Shown: one piece after another, positions 32,741 to 45,163 of the stretch | Position numbering within the stretch: the stretch's first letter is position 1 | Layout of the letters: each line of letters begins with the position of its first letter | Origin: Amaurobius ferox | Lineage: Eukaryota > Arthropoda > Arachnida > Araneae > Amaurobiidae | Assembly (NCBI GenBank): GCA_951213105.1 | Contig: OX578136.1 | Coordinates: 67,740,230-67,804,229, forward strand | Direction: 5' to 3' | DNA length: 64,000 nt | Translations under genes and position numbers: made by a program | The notes under the pieces: generated by a model | What the model saw: the letters and a program-made list of their open reading frames with translations, nothing else | What the model was told of the DNA's origin: nothing | The model's database searches: none

Positions 32741-35230
32741 TTCTCTTTTATCCAAAGCATGTATTAAAATTTTTATTATTATTCTAATTTTTTTTTATCC
32801 AGAAAACCTTTGTGAGTGCAATTTGGACTGTTTTGATTCAACAAAGAAGAAAATGTAAGCAGCACAAGAATATATAGGAAAATGTATTTCATATATTAAA
32901 TTTAATGTGATCTCTACTTGGAGTCATACGTCGGTGTATTGGCACCCAGGGCAAACAGTAAAATTGGCGCCACCCTCCCCAATGGAGCAGGTGTCTGATT
33001 TTATTATATATTTATATACCGGTATAATAAAAATATTGCTATTATTATTGTAATGTGAAATTAGTGGCCTGTATATAATTTGCTTATTGTATTAAATAAT
33101 AACAAAATGTTAATTTTTGTATATAAAATATTACTCATAGTATAACATTTTAATATGTCTATTTTTTAGTATAATTAAGTTAATAATTAATAAATAGTCA
33201 AGTAATATAATATTTTTAATATAATTAAGTTTCAATTTTAGATATGTTTTGAATTATGTTTTAAATTAATTTCACATTTTTAAATTTATAAAAAAGTTTA
33301 CATCATGATGACATCCCCTCTCCAATTTAGAACCTAAGTAGGCTACTGCTCCTGCTGCCTTCCCTTCCCCCTCTTTGATCTGAATATGCTTTACTGGAAC
33401 ACAATAATATAGGAAATCTAGTAGTAGACCCTCCATGTCTCCTATAAAACTGCTTTTTCAGAAATTAACACTTTTATGTTTAACAAGAAACTTTTGTGTT
33501 TTATGTTTTGAGCTTCTATGCTGTTTTGGGGTGATTAAATTTAGTTGAGTATTAGTAATTAGTCTTACTTTTGTGTCAGATATTTTTCAATCTAATCCAA
33601 CAATTTAGACTTGGGGATAAATTCTTACCTATTTCAGAGAAATTTATTTTCATTGAAAGAAATTGGTGTGTGTGTGTGTGTGGGGGGGGGGGGGATATGT
33701 CTATTCAATGCGAGACTAATGGTCATTTTGCCAATGGAGGGATGCCTTTTGTAGAGGACTTCAAAGGGAAAATCTGTATTGCATAGATTAAATTTAAGTC
33801 TATGTCATTTTAAAGGATTTCAAATATCCTCTTGTTGAAAATGTGTTTTAAGGACTTGAAAAGTACAAATGTTTTACTTTATAATTTTTAGCTTACCATT
33901 ATTTTGGGGTGTTGATGATATATTTTTTTCCACAATCAATTATGATTGTGGAAACATTCATAATTCATAAGATAATTCAATCACAACATTTTGATTGAAT
34001 TATCTGCTTTTAATAGTTTTTAAACTATGCTTTAGTTAAAAGCAAACCTGTAGTTAATAGTAATTATTATTAGGACCTGAAATTTGATGGCATTTGTATT
34101 TTGGGGCCTTTTTCTCTTTTTGGGCATTTTTTAATGAGTTTTTAGTACGTTTTTAGACGTTTTTGGAGATTTTTATTAAATATTTTAAGAGCATTATTAT
34201 TTTTAGGTCATTTTTTGCCATTTTGTAAAATATATAAAATTTTCATAAGAATTATGCTTTCAATTTGCAACACTCAAAACCAGGTTTGTTACATGAACAA
34301 AGCCATAAAACTTCAAAACTTCTCATTCTGGCAATTCAGTTCAAGACACTTGTTTAGTGCTAATATTGAGGGAAGAGAATCTCCATTGTCCACATTTGAA
34401 ATGAACTGTGGTGGAGGTAGTTAACAAAAAAATTCAAATTTAGAGGTTCTTATCTTGTACTGTTGCTGCTATTCCAAACGCTTTATGTACTACCTGACAG
34501 AACAGGTTTCGACTGGTTCTGACTCTCAGACTTTCTCCTGGACGTCTGGGGGCTTCTGAAAAAAATATCATTTTTCTTTTCTTCTGAGGTTTTATAGTGC
34601 ATATTATAAAGCAAAGATAAAATTCTAATCTGTGAATTCTTTAATATTGAAGTGATTTAATTTATAATTTTAACAAAACATAATGCAAAGTGTTTGGGAA
34701 CCGTTCAAGTTTTAAGGTCAGTTTTTTAATTCTTAAGGACATTTTTCATCTTTTTAAGGCAATTTTTAGGTCATCAACATCCCAGCCCTATAATGATTAT
34801 TGGAGAAGGAGCTCAAAAACTATTTAATACCTTAAAACATTCTTAAATAAATTGTATCGTGCAAAGTTAGTGAGCACTTGTAAATACAGGGCATTTTAAC
34901 CATAGGCAAATGCAATGGACTTGCAATGGTTAAGGGCCCTATTTCGATTTTCCATACCCCAGCAATATTTCTTATATTTATTAAATCATTTTTATTCTTA
35001 TCTAACTGCACTTTTGATTTGAGAAGTGTTTTATTTTCTTTTGTGCAGAAAAGCATAAAGTAATGAAAAGTAAAAATTAAGACAATAATCAATAAAATGT
35101 TTGCAAGCCATTTAGAAACTAACTGAGATCATGCGCACTACAAGTATTTTTCATTAATAATTTTCTAATTAGTCAAATTAAATTATGATATATTGCTTCT
35201 CTACAACATTACGAGAAACTAAATCTTTCA
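32741..35230. other. AT-rich DNA with hairpins and a (TG)n-poly(G) tract
   Basis: No gene supported. A phrase GGCACCCAGGGCAAAC near 32940 with GGCGCCACCC resembles the ends of some hAT-like elements, unproven. (TG)n runs into G13 at 33665-33694. T-rich blocks with TTTTTAGG phrases occur near 34090-34220 and 34705-34770. Back-to-back hairpins are listed separately. Confidence 0.5.
33927..34005. repeat. Two adjacent perfect hairpins
   Basis: TTTCCACAATCA (33927-33938) pairs with 33943-33954 across ATTA; AGATAATTCAATCA (33970-33983) pairs with 33992-34005 across 8 nt. Only 15 nt separate them. Confidence 0.85.
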
Positions 35231-35231
35231 G

Positions 35232-35276
35232 AAATGCTAAAGCTGCTTCAGTGCCTGAGTTTTTGAAAGTGAAGAA
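35232..35276 (+). CDS. Possible 45-nt micro-exon
   Basis: Bounded by a good acceptor, AATCTTTCAG (ends 35231), and a good donor, GTAAGTTT (35277). One frame reads N-A-K-A-A-S-V-P-E-F-L-K-V-K-K. Without neighbouring exons this is weak; cryptic sites of this quality do occur by chance in long AT-rich DNA. Confidence 0.2.
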
Positions 35277-36345
35277 GTAAGTTTAAGGTTACAAATATTT
35301 CTGAATTTGTAATGCATTAATATATAAACGTGGACAAAATTTGCTTTTAAACTAAATATCTCCATAAATATGCAATTTATTTCAATGAAACTTTTATCAG
35401 GTAATAAGACTCAATCTAGACAGTATTTGATATAAGTTTTATCCGAGGAATGCATTTATACGCATAATACATTTTGATAAATCTACACCTTTTGAACATC
35501 CCTGAATGTGAAGTAACCATTTTTTTCTCTAATTATTCTTATATGCCTGTGCGCACAGTATCTCTCGAAAATATTGGGCAAGTCGGAGGAGGGGGGTACT
35601 TGGTTCCTTATTCCACTAACCAGTTTTACTTTTTGGATCCCTATTCTATTTTCGTTCATTTTAAATAGCTTTTCCGATTCCTCTCTTAATTATAATTCAT
35701 TTTTTATTCTTCCAGATTGCATCTCGGCTCTCCAAGACCCCCTTTATTCAGAGCAGAGGCATAGGGTGTCTTGCTCTACTTTTCAGTCCTTTTTTGTTCT
35801 TTCAAGATGGTCCATTTTTCCTTTTTAATATTAAATGTACATTGTATATATTTGATTCGAAAAAACGTTATAAAAGTATAATTAATTTTAAAAATCTTAC
35901 AAAACTAGTAGATATTTTTAAGGAGAGAGAAACCACTTACAAACGGCTCGTAGATTCCCCCTTCCCACACACATACACCGTAGAATATATAGAACCTGAA
36001 GAATATATAGGATATCTACGCCACATACACATTTTTTTACACGGTTTTATGAAAAAAAAAAGTTTCTCTTTAAATACCATAAAATTTGATTACACAAATT
36101 ATTTTTTCTCGTCAGCAGACGTGGAATTATAGTGCTTCATATGTATTACCATATTTGTTGTTAATTCGCTGAAAATATTATAATTAAATATGAATTGATC
36201 AACTCCAATTATTTCCAACAGTATATAGTTCTAAGACAGCATCCGAAAATTCTGAAGTCGAAAAAATAACTGCTTTCAATTGTATCATTCTTCCGAATCA
36301 CAAAAATCGTCTTCCCTAATATAAATAGCAGGTTCCCAGCCTCTA
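35277..36345. other. AT-rich DNA, open frames not convincing
   Basis: Overlapping plus-strand frames at 35474-36132 (up to 112 codons) have no recognisable motif and are rich in Phe/Ser/Tyr as expected for a T-rich strand. A short tandem AATATATAGAACCTGAAG-like phrase lies at 35983-36012. Confidence 0.45.
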
Positions 36346-36349
36346 TCAT

Positions 36350-36700
36350 TGTGATGTGATTGCCAGTCCCCATCTTACCCGCCCAAGATATTTATTTACA
36401 CCTGTCTTGTTTCAAGTTACAGCCTATCTTTTCACTCTGTGACACAGCGTTTACAGCCAACGAAAATTGGATTCCTACTCGATGATCCCTACTCACACGC
36501 ACACTTCTGCGCAACTTGGTTGCACTCGTGAGAGATGACAGAAGACGGATCATAAAAAGCGGGAGAAAAGATTTTGTGTGCAAGTGAATTTAGTTCGAGT
36601 TTCTTGAGTTTGTTGAATCTGCTTAATAAACACTACAGTGCACTCAGAGTATAATAAAAAACAAAGGCCCTTTATCTCTAAAATATAAAGAGTGTTACAT
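36350..36700 (+). mobile_element. Possible solo LTR
   Basis: A less AT-biased block with promoter-like ATCATAAAAAGCGGG (36549-36563), CAAGTGAATTTAG, then AATAAACACTACAGTGC (36624-36640) as a poly(A)-type signal. The order U3-TATA-R-AATAAA is typical of a Gypsy-type LTR. I could not define TG/CA ends with a matching target duplication, so this remains tentative. The minus-strand open frame inside is chance. Confidence 0.35.
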
Positions 36701-37204
36701 TTCACTTTTGTTTATAGAAAATTACCTATTTTTTAATTTACCAATTTTAATATTTAAAGATTAAAACTAGAAATTTTAAAATTATTATATTTTAATTAAA
36801 ATAATTTTATACTGTGGTGCATTGAGTATGAGTAAACTTTAGTTCCAGTAGCCAAGTCAAAATGGAATTTACCATTAAGAAGAAATACAATTTATAAAGC
36901 ATAAATAGTTTCCAAGAATTTTAAAGTATTTTTAATTGAAAATTTCAATTACTTTTAATAGATATAATAAATAATTCTATTATATGTATATTACTTATAT
37001 AAACAATAATTATTGATAATTAATATATTTTAAAATCAATAGAAGAATTCAACTAATTCTGCTATTGCCACAGATATTTTATCCCTTTAAAATGAAAACA
37101 TATAATAATAATGGTGGATTACAAATAGTGACATAGAGATAATAATTGTAAAGAAGGTAAAATCACTGGCAGATCAGCAATTTAATAAGGCATATATTAC
37201 TCTT
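36701..37204. other. AT-rich DNA, nothing recognisable
   Basis: No gene, repeat or motif supported. Confidence 0.5.
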
Positions 37205-37515
37205 CATTCGGGGGGGGGGGGGGGGCAGATATTCGCCGCCCTTCCCCGAACGAAGAGAATAAGTTTTATCTTACTAAAAGTATTTCCAGGCCTTCCGAAA
37301 GCCTCCTGGTGATCTAGAAGATTGAAAAAAAAAAAAAAAAAAAAGGCCAGAAATAGAAGAAGCGCCGTGACATCTTAAACTTAAAGGAAAACTTAAAGAG
37401 GTTAGAAAATAAATTATTATGCAATACTAAATTCGTAACATTTTTAGGAGGTAGGGGGGGGGGGTGGGTGAGGGGATGTCCGTGTGGGGTGGTGATAACA
37501 GATTTCTGCGGTGTG
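37205..37515 (+). repeat. Dispersed repeat family H, copy 1, with G16 tract
   Basis: After G16 (37210-37225) come CGCCCTTCCCCGAACGAAGA, CCTTCCGAAAGCCTCCTGGT, GATCTAGAAG, then ACATCTTAAACTTAAAGG, GAGGTTAGAAAATAAATTAT and GTGTGGGGTGGTGATA. The same order, with changes, is found at 54360-55165. A20 and G11 tracts are present as well. Confidence 0.65.
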
Positions 37516-38228
37516 AATTATCTATTTCAAGTTTTGATATTTTATTCTCTGGCAACAGAAACACTCAACGTTTCTCGAGATATGTATATAGATCAAGAGA
37601 ATTCGCAGTGAACTGTATTTTCTGTAAATTATATACTATCTGTATCCAATCTTTCACATTTTTGCCATTTTCTTCATTGCATATTAATTCGTTTGTGTTT
37701 TCGAACGCTATTTCCTCTTTTATCTAACTAAATCGGGTTTAGAACAAGCAAATGGCGTTGTTGTAATACAAACATTGTACTAGGCAATACCGACTATTTC
37801 TGTTAAATGATACAAAAAAAATGTTTTCTTTAAATAGGATTAAACCGGATATTTTTGCTAATAAGAGAAATACATGTATGTATACTCACGCAAAATATAA
37901 CAACATTTCTGTAGGGATTAGAATAGAAAATTATTAATAACAGAAATAATTTTCTTTGCCTAGTATTTTCTTAATTATGTTGGCCCATGAGCATTCCAAA
38001 CACGTCATTTGTTTCGAAAGCGTTATATATTTTTTAATGAAATAGAAAATAGTTTTTATATACATAAAAAATTAAATAATGATCATCAATCATACTACAT
38101 TTCTTTGTGAGTCTTTATATATTTCTTACAGTGGTGCTTTCAAACTTTTCTTATATCGTCTGGTCACAAATCATGCTAACACCCGAGTGTACAAATCGCC
38201 TAACACCCATATGTGACTAATTTGCCAC
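37516..38228. other. AT-rich DNA, nothing recognisable
   Basis: No gene, repeat or motif supported. Confidence 0.5.
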
Positions 38229-38428
38229 ATTTTAGGAAATTTAGTCAATTAGTTTTTGAATTAGAGTGCAATATACATACATTGCACAGGCAGGCAGACA
38301 CGTCACACTGAAAATAGTTTTTTCGTGTTCCCAAACCAAAATGTGTAGATTCATCGAAAACTCGAATTGCGATTTTCAACATGATTCCAATACGTTCCCT
38401 ATACATTACCATGTATTGCAGGGAAAGT
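38229..38428 (+). mobile_element. Dispersed element family B, 3' fragment
   Basis: Carries the family's 3' landmarks: TTGCACAGGC, ACGTCACACTGAAAATAG, TTTTTTCGTGTTC, ATCGAAAACTCGAATTGC, TTACCATGTATTGCAGGG and AAAGTAAA. Compare the full copy at 58792-59807. Confidence 0.7.
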
Positions 38429-38676
38429 AAAAATATTTCTTTTTATAAGCCAGCCTTAATTTAAAAATTTTCGTAAACGTTTTTGAGATATTTATTTTGT
38501 CAAGTTAGTAATTGGGCAGTCACTCAGATAAATTCGACGCATTAAGATGATTTGTGTTAATATATAATTTTGATACTATGTTACGTGTAGCTGACAATAT
38601 CCTTTTCCCGCATGTACATTAGAAGAGACTCTTTGCATGAGTGCACGAAGCATGAAATCTTCCGAAGCAAGATAGA

Positions 38677-39155
38677 CATGGTCGTATGCAGAATTTTTTT
38701 CCAGGGGGTTCTAAAATTGATTGCATTCCAAATTTAGAAATTACTACCAACCTTGAATTGTTACAAAGTAAATTTGAATAGATGGTATAAGCATCACATT
38801 TTAAGAATTAGTGTGTATAGCACTTTTAAAAATGAGTGTGTACCACCTTTAAAAATTAGTCTCCCTTTCATAACAGAATTCTAACCATCCTGGAGACAGA
38901 GTAACTAAACTAAAAATTGGACATTCATAAACATACCAAATGCAATGATCCTAAGTTTTCCATTTAGGTTCAAGTTTAAATTGTTTTAATTAATATGCAC
39001 GTGGAAGAAAACACACAGTTGTGGTTGAATGTTCTAATTCCAAAAAGCATTTTTTTAATTTTTTCTCTCGTATTGGCTTTTAATTAAATTAAAAATTTTC
39101 CCAGGGGGTGCTTTAGCATCCCCTGGTTTCCCCCCCCCCCCTAAATACGCCCATG
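38677..39155. mobile_element. hAT-type MITE with 8-bp target duplication
   Basis: Ends CATGGTCGTATGCAG and, inverted, CATGGGCGTATTTAGGGG; the latter is the familiar hAT-like terminus. Flanked by AAGATAGA on both sides (38669-38676 and 39156-39163). Each end is followed by a CCAGGGG-type subterminal phrase and the right one by a C12 tract. 479 bp, no transposase frame. Confidence 0.9.
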
Positions 39156-39599
39156 AAGATAGATGCAATCAAGTCAAGAGTTTTACTTTTACATTCTTTC
39201 AAGAATTACGAGAACTGGACGCACTCCCTTTTATGACCTTCAACCTCTAGCAACACTTCAACTTGACTTATGCCCTGAAGAGTAAAGAGAGTATTCTCTC
39301 CCTTTTGTGCCAGTGGAAGAGGATGCATATGAAGTGGTGACCTTCACAGACATCTGGCTGCGATAACAAGTTCGCTTGCTTATTTGGTCAAATTTTGAAA
39401 TGAATGTTTATAGTTTTTGTTTTAAAATAATACTTTTCATAATGAAAAAATCAGCAGTAACTCTAGTTTGATGGAGACGAACAGTTGAAAAAATTAAAAT
39501 ATCGAAATTAAAACTACTTTTTCAAAACAGTTTAAAATGTTAAAATATCGACATTAGAACCATCTTTCACAATGTAGTTCAGAATATTAAATTCAGAAT

Positions 39600-40203
39600 A
39601 TTAGTTCAGAATACATGATTCCAATACTTTCCCAATACATTACCATGTATTGCAGGAAAAATAAATATCTAATGTTAGCAGCACATGACTTTCCCTGTAG
39701 ACTCATATTTACATTCTCTTTATTACTTTCCCTGCAATACATGGTAATATATAGGGAAAATATTGGAATCATGCCGCAAATTACAACTCGAGTTTCCGAC
39801 GAATCTACACGTTTCGAGACCTCTAGAATACGAAAAAACTATTTTTAGCGTGACGTCTGTGTGTGTGTGTCTGTCTGTGCAATGTATGTATCCACTCTAA
39901 CTCTAAAGTTAATGGCCGAATTTCATAAAATTTGGTAAGTAAGTCACTTTGGTGTGACCTTGGTGCTGATTAGTTTTTAGTACGATTCGGGATAAAAGAA
40001 CCCGCATATTTTTGCGAAATGGCCCTAAAAATTGCCTGTATCCGCTCTAGCTGAAAAACTAATGGACCGAATTTCACAAAATTCGGTAGATAAGTCGCTT
40101 GTGGGCTACCCTGGTGCTGATTAGATTTTGGTACGATTCGAAAAACAATAACCTGCTTTTTTCTTGCGAAACGGCCGCAAAAAACGTCAAAATCTGAAAT
40201 AAA
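39600..40203 (-). mobile_element. Rearranged family B copies, main part inverted
   Basis: A plus-oriented 3' scrap (39617-39662) and 5' scrap (39680-39722) are followed by a minus-oriented copy from 39722 to about 40200. It shows, inverted, the terminal CAGGGAAAGT, the GACGTC-(TG)n patch and two tandem modules containing GATTAGATTTTGGTACGAT and GCCGAATTTCATAAAATTTGG (period about 150 bp). Non-coding. Confidence 0.7.
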
Positions 40204-41119
40204 AAATCTGATGTGGGCAGTACATGACTCTCCTTATATAATGCAATGAATTTACTACATTTACAGTTAAAAAAAAATGTTACCCTTATAGTAGGTACTT
40301 ATATTCTTTCAAAGATATTGAATTTTCTTGAATTAGTCGTCATTTTCATAGATTTAGCATCATTTTTATACATTTTGCGAGATTTTCGTTAATTTGGCAA
40401 CATTTAAAAATGTCGCCAAGTTGGCGACATTCCGCTAAATTTGTCGCCAAAATCTCACCAAGCGTTATGAACGGAAAAATAAGTTATTCTTACAGCAGAT
40501 AAATGACTATTGGCGGTCAAATACAAAAGTATTACTCAAAGTATCTTTTCTCGTGAATGGAACGCGTTAGATCCACGAGAATGATGTCACCCAATTTATC
40601 GCATGATATTACATATAAAAAGTTAATATGTTTGTTAACAGTTAATATTTTTTTTTATTTTAAGGGACTTTTTGACAAATTTATTTGAAAAATGTGCAAT
40701 ATCTCGAGAACGGTTCATGCTAGCGTTCTAAAATTTACGTCAATCGCTTTCTAAGCAAAAATTATATATGAAATGTCTATTTGCGTAACTTTGTTAAAGG
40801 TTTTGATTTTTTCAAATTTCACTCGAAAATTTAGGAGAGTTCTGAACATTCGATTGTGTTTAAAAACAATAAGCTTCCAATATTCATGGATTGTGATTTT
40901 TGTACCAAATTTCATTCGAATCGTTCCATTTGTTCATGAGATATCGTCTCCACAGACTCACTGACACACACATGCAAATACACGCACAGACATCACCTTA
41001 AAAATGTTCGATTCGTGATCAGGGATGCTTGAAAGGTGCTCTCCCCTCAAAAACTCGAATTCGAATTTTCGACTCCGTCACAATACTTTCCTTATACGTT
41101 ATGTATATAAGGAAAGTAA
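40204..41119 (+). mobile_element. Family A, copy 2
   Basis: Matches 7251-8157 throughout, including the terminal TTTCCTTATATA/TATATAAGGAAAGT pair, the GTCGCCAAGTTGGCGAC palindrome and ATCTCGAGAACGGTTCATG. It sits directly after the inverted family B copy. Confidence 0.75.
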
Positions 41120-41429
41120 AAACTACGTATGCTCAAATATATCCATTAAATACTTGGTTTATACGTAAATTTAACGATAAAAGAATAAGATAAACCCCAT
41201 TACACTAGGACTTGCCGTTCTCAAAATATTTCAGTTTTTTCGTATTTTCTCTACGCCACCTTTGAAAATAAGTCCAGTTACCAAATGAGAACGAAAATGG
41301 AATTGAAAGTGAATTAAATTTAATTAAAATAAAGAGAACGTGGATATAAGTCTGTAGGGAAAGTCATGTGCTGCCCATATCAGATTTTTTCTTCAATAAT
41401 TCATTAAATAGAGTTTAATTTTACAAAAT

Positions 41430-42110
41430 AGCACCCATAATTATTTTAAATAACACTGAATTTGCACTTTTAATTCAATTTTCGTTTCATTTGGTTACTG
41501 GACTTACTAAAGGTAACTTCGCAAAAATACGAAAAAAAAAAACATAAAATATATCAAGAACGGCTAGTCCTAGAGTAATAGGATTGGTCTTATTCTTTTC
41601 ATCATAAAAAATTACGTATAAAACAAGCATTTAATTGATACATTTGAGCATACGTTGTCTTATTTTATATTTTTGCGGGCCATTTCGTAAAAAAAGGCAA
41701 GTTTATCTTTTTTGAATCTTGCCAAAATCTAATCAGCACCATGTGACTTATCCATCTTTATTAGATCTTAGCTGAGTAGACAGGCAATTTTTGCGGGCTA
41801 TTTTGCAAAAAAGGGCGGGTTCTTTTATCCTGAATCGTACCAAAATTTAATCAGCACCAGGGTCACCTACCAAATTTTTTAAAATAAGGTCAATTAGTTA
41901 TTGAGTTAGAGTGGATACATTGCACAGATGTCACGCTAAAAATAGTTTTTTTAGTGTTCTACAGGCCTTAAAACGTGTAGATCTGTCGAAAACTTCTATT
42001 GCGATTTTCGACACGATTCCAATACTTTCCGTATACATTATCATGTATTGCAGGAAAAGTAAAAATACAATTATATATATTTTGGGCTGTAATAATAAAT
42101 TTGGAGGACG
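41430..42110 (+). repeat. 680-bp direct repeat flanking the LTR element, left copy
   Basis: From AGCACCCATAATT to TTTGGAGGACG, the same sequence as 52792-53472 with no difference noticed by eye (offset 11362). It is mostly a 5'-truncated family B element with its two tandem modules and 3' end. Its left neighbour (TTTTACAAAAT) reads as natural family B continuation, and the right copy's neighbour (AAATTCATATCC) does not look like transposon end sequence. So the pre-insertion locus was probably left flank-680 bp-right flank. Confidence 0.9.
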
Positions 42111-42111
42111 A

Positions 42112-43537
42112 TTTAATTTAGCCAATTAAAATTAATTTTAGATTACTTTTTTCAATTTAAATAAAGAACACATACAATTAAATATAAATATACAATATAA
42201 TACAATTTCATATCTAGAGTAATTAATAATGCAAAAGAGTATCAGTTATGATTTATAAACTGACAATACATAAACACTTGTGATTACTTAGTTATCAAAT
42301 AAGATATTTGTTTATTGCCTAAACATTTCCTGATTGGAAGTGAATTGCAACAAGAGCAAAAAAAAGCACTAGCTATTGTTTCCAGCGAAAATTTCAATGA
42401 ATTAGAAAAAAAATCTCAAAACAAAAGCCGCTCAGAATATTTGTAATTAAAAATCACAAACAATGCAATTTTGTAGCAAAAATGAATGAATTCACTACTA
42501 TTGCCAATACAAAAAAATCACATGTCCTGTAGTAAACTAATGTTACTACTATTTAAATTAAAACACATAAATAAAAACAATTAAACACTTTTACTTATTT
42601 TATACCTATATTTTAAAATTTTATTTAATAGTTAATAGTTTAGTATTTTTAAAAATTCTATTGTTATTGCTGAGAAAAAAAAATTTTTTTTAGCAAATTT
42701 ATTATTTTAGTTTATTTTGATTTAGATCTCTAAAAATTGACCAAAGTGGAGGGCGCAAAATCTCCAAAAAAAAATAAAACAAGAGAACAATTCTCTTCGA
42801 CATAAATCAAATTAAATTTTAAAGAATTTATACAATTGAAGTCCAGCTTCAAAGAATAAATTGAATTTTATATATTGAATTTTATTCGGATATCCAAGGG
42901 ATATAAAGTTTATCAAAATAAATTTTTTTTTTTTTTTTTTTTAGTCAATAGCTCATACCCAAGATAAAAACAGTATAATTTTACACCTAAAGTAATCACA
43001 ATGATATTAAAAAAAAATTTTTGAGTTGTTAAAGGTATAAAAATATATCAATTAAAAACTTACATAATACAATACTGAACACATCATATAAATAAAACTA
43101 ATCAGAAAAAAAATTATTGGTGCTTAAAATAATAAAATATCAATTTTCAAATTTTATCAATCAAGAATTGTGCACCATTCAAAAGTTTAGTTAAATCTTA
43201 TATTTCAAATACATTAAAATAAAATTTTTTTACTATGAATTTATGTAAAACTTTAAATTTGATAGTAAGAAGTATATTTTTAGCTTAAAACAAAATTATT
43301 GACATCAATAAAATCAAAATGTGTAATTAGATAAACATAATATAAATTTTAAAAATATACATTGACCAAAATAAAATATTAAAACACTGTGCGAATGTCA
43401 ATTATATTAAATTATCAATAATTTTTTTTTTTTTTTTTATTAATCAAAATTATTTATCAATTCTAAATTTCAAAATTTATTCAAAATATATAATTATCAC
43501 CGCTAAAAATCACGGCGCCAGAAATAGAGTAACCAGA
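42112..43537 (-). mobile_element. Extra copy of the LTR element's 5' internal segment
   Basis: Repeats 48250-51165 (minus the inserted Mutator-like element) in the same orientation. In an ordinary LTR element this position would be host DNA. Its presence beyond the 3' LTR means the inserted DNA is more than one unit long. AT-rich and non-coding. Confidence 0.8.
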
Positions 43538-45163
43538 TGTTGTGATACAACCATTCAAAAGACTTAATTAAAGAATAAAATCAATCGAATGATCATATCT
43601 CAACACCTGATTGGGTCGGACACTCACATACAATTAAAATGAAAGGGAATTAATTAAATAGTTAATTTTAATGGAATGGGATCGTATAATGGGGAATAGA
43701 ATTTTGAATATAAAACATTGCGTTGTGTTATTTTAAAATTAAACCATACTTGTATGTGAGCGCCTTAAAATTCTTACCTGCAACTTTAATTCATTACTCT
43801 AAATTTTCTTTATCAAATGACTCAATAGAATTATAACTTCACCTTGCGACTATAGTTACCACTAATTATTCAGTCATTCAAATAAAATAATATATGCATT
43901 TAAAGTCAAAGTTACTTTAACCAAATCGATTTTCTTTTTTATGTATATATATTCATCAAGCATAATGTGTAAAGTCACATGATTCCATAATGATAATGGC
44001 TACATCTATAGCCCCTTTTCTGCTTCACTATAAAGTTTCAAACACACCGTGCGGAAAGAAAAATGGAAATTATAGCAGGACACGGTTCTAATATGTAGAA
44101 TGAAACTGCACACAGAGATACCAATATGCACTTTGCTGTCTTAACATCATTCCTTGCCAAAAAAATAAAAAAAATGACTAATATTTCAATCATCATGATG
44201 ACTTGTTAGGTTATTTTATTTTTTCTGCGAGCAAATCTTTTTTTTGAATAATCCACAAAAGGCAGATGAAAGATGGTGATAATAATTAGGTCTAATTTAT
44301 GTCCAACATAACAATTCTTTCAGAAGAATATAAGACCAGAACTGCACAGTATATTGACAAAAATCAAATCCACAGATTATATCCATAGAGAAAAATGCTG
44401 TTATCAAACTAAGAAACAAATAAAACTCTCCAACTTGGTTCAAATAATTTAATAAATAGTGATCGATGAGATATTTGATGTAACAATCAATTTATAATAA
44501 ATCCACTTGATATTAAACTCCTGCATTCTCACTTTGTAAAATATACATTCCACAAGTAATAAAAATTCAATAGATTCAGACTTAATTCATAAACAGAAAA
44601 ACACAAAACAAATATATATTGATATTCAATCCGTAAAAAAAATACTTCATCTTCAGCACTTAAAGCCACATGGATATAATAATAAAAAAAAAAATGGCAA
44701 AGCACGAGGCGCCCCCCTAAAGGGGACCCCCACATAAAATTCACCTTCACACTCCACGAAAAATCGAGAGAAGCCAATGGCTCAGCAGTTATTCCATAGA
44801 GAAGAAATTCCCGCCTAAACAGGAAGTTGCCATCAGACAAAAACTTAACTCTCGCTCAACCAAGGAGATTAAAAGGATCCACGTATCACCTGAAACCGGA
44901 TTTACCAACTGTCGAAAACGGGTGTCATTTTACCGCAGTAAGAAAGTGGATGTCATACACATACATAAGCATATGAATACTGCAGCACAATATAATTAAA
45001 ATTAATAAAAGAGACAATTGGTCTATTAATGGATATATAAAATAAAAGCAATTTTGAATAAGATAATTTGGAATAATAATAAAGTAAAATAAAATATTTA
45101 ATGATTTATAAAAAATAAGTTAATTTGGAATAATAAAATAAAGTGTTGTGACGTGTCACAACA
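43538..45163 (-). mobile_element. LTR, 3' copy of a minus-strand element
   Basis: 1626 bp starting TGTTGTGATAC and ending GTGTCACAACA on the plus strand, so it has TG...CA ends with an inverted TGTTGTGA terminus. It matches 51166-52792 apart from one A indel (near 44640) in the stretches compared. On the minus strand a purine tract, AGTGAGGAG (45170-45178), lies just upstream of it, in the place of a polypurine tract; that sets the orientation. The 103-codon minus-strand frame at 44529-44840 lies inside the LTR and is not recognised. Confidence 0.8.

Noticed and set aside
35474..36132. Overlapping plus-strand frames of 64-112 codons
   Set aside because: Low-information, T-strand-driven composition, no splice context and no motif.
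44529..44840. 103-codon minus-strand frame, repeated as a shorter frame at 52254-52469
   Set aside because: Both lie inside the LTRs; a single A indel alters the C-terminus and no domain is seen.
42112..45163. One 3.05-kb LTR
   Set aside because: The whole block is repeated, but its left edge lacks TG, while TG...CA ends with a purine tract define a shorter 1.63-kb LTR within it; kept as an alternative in the findings.
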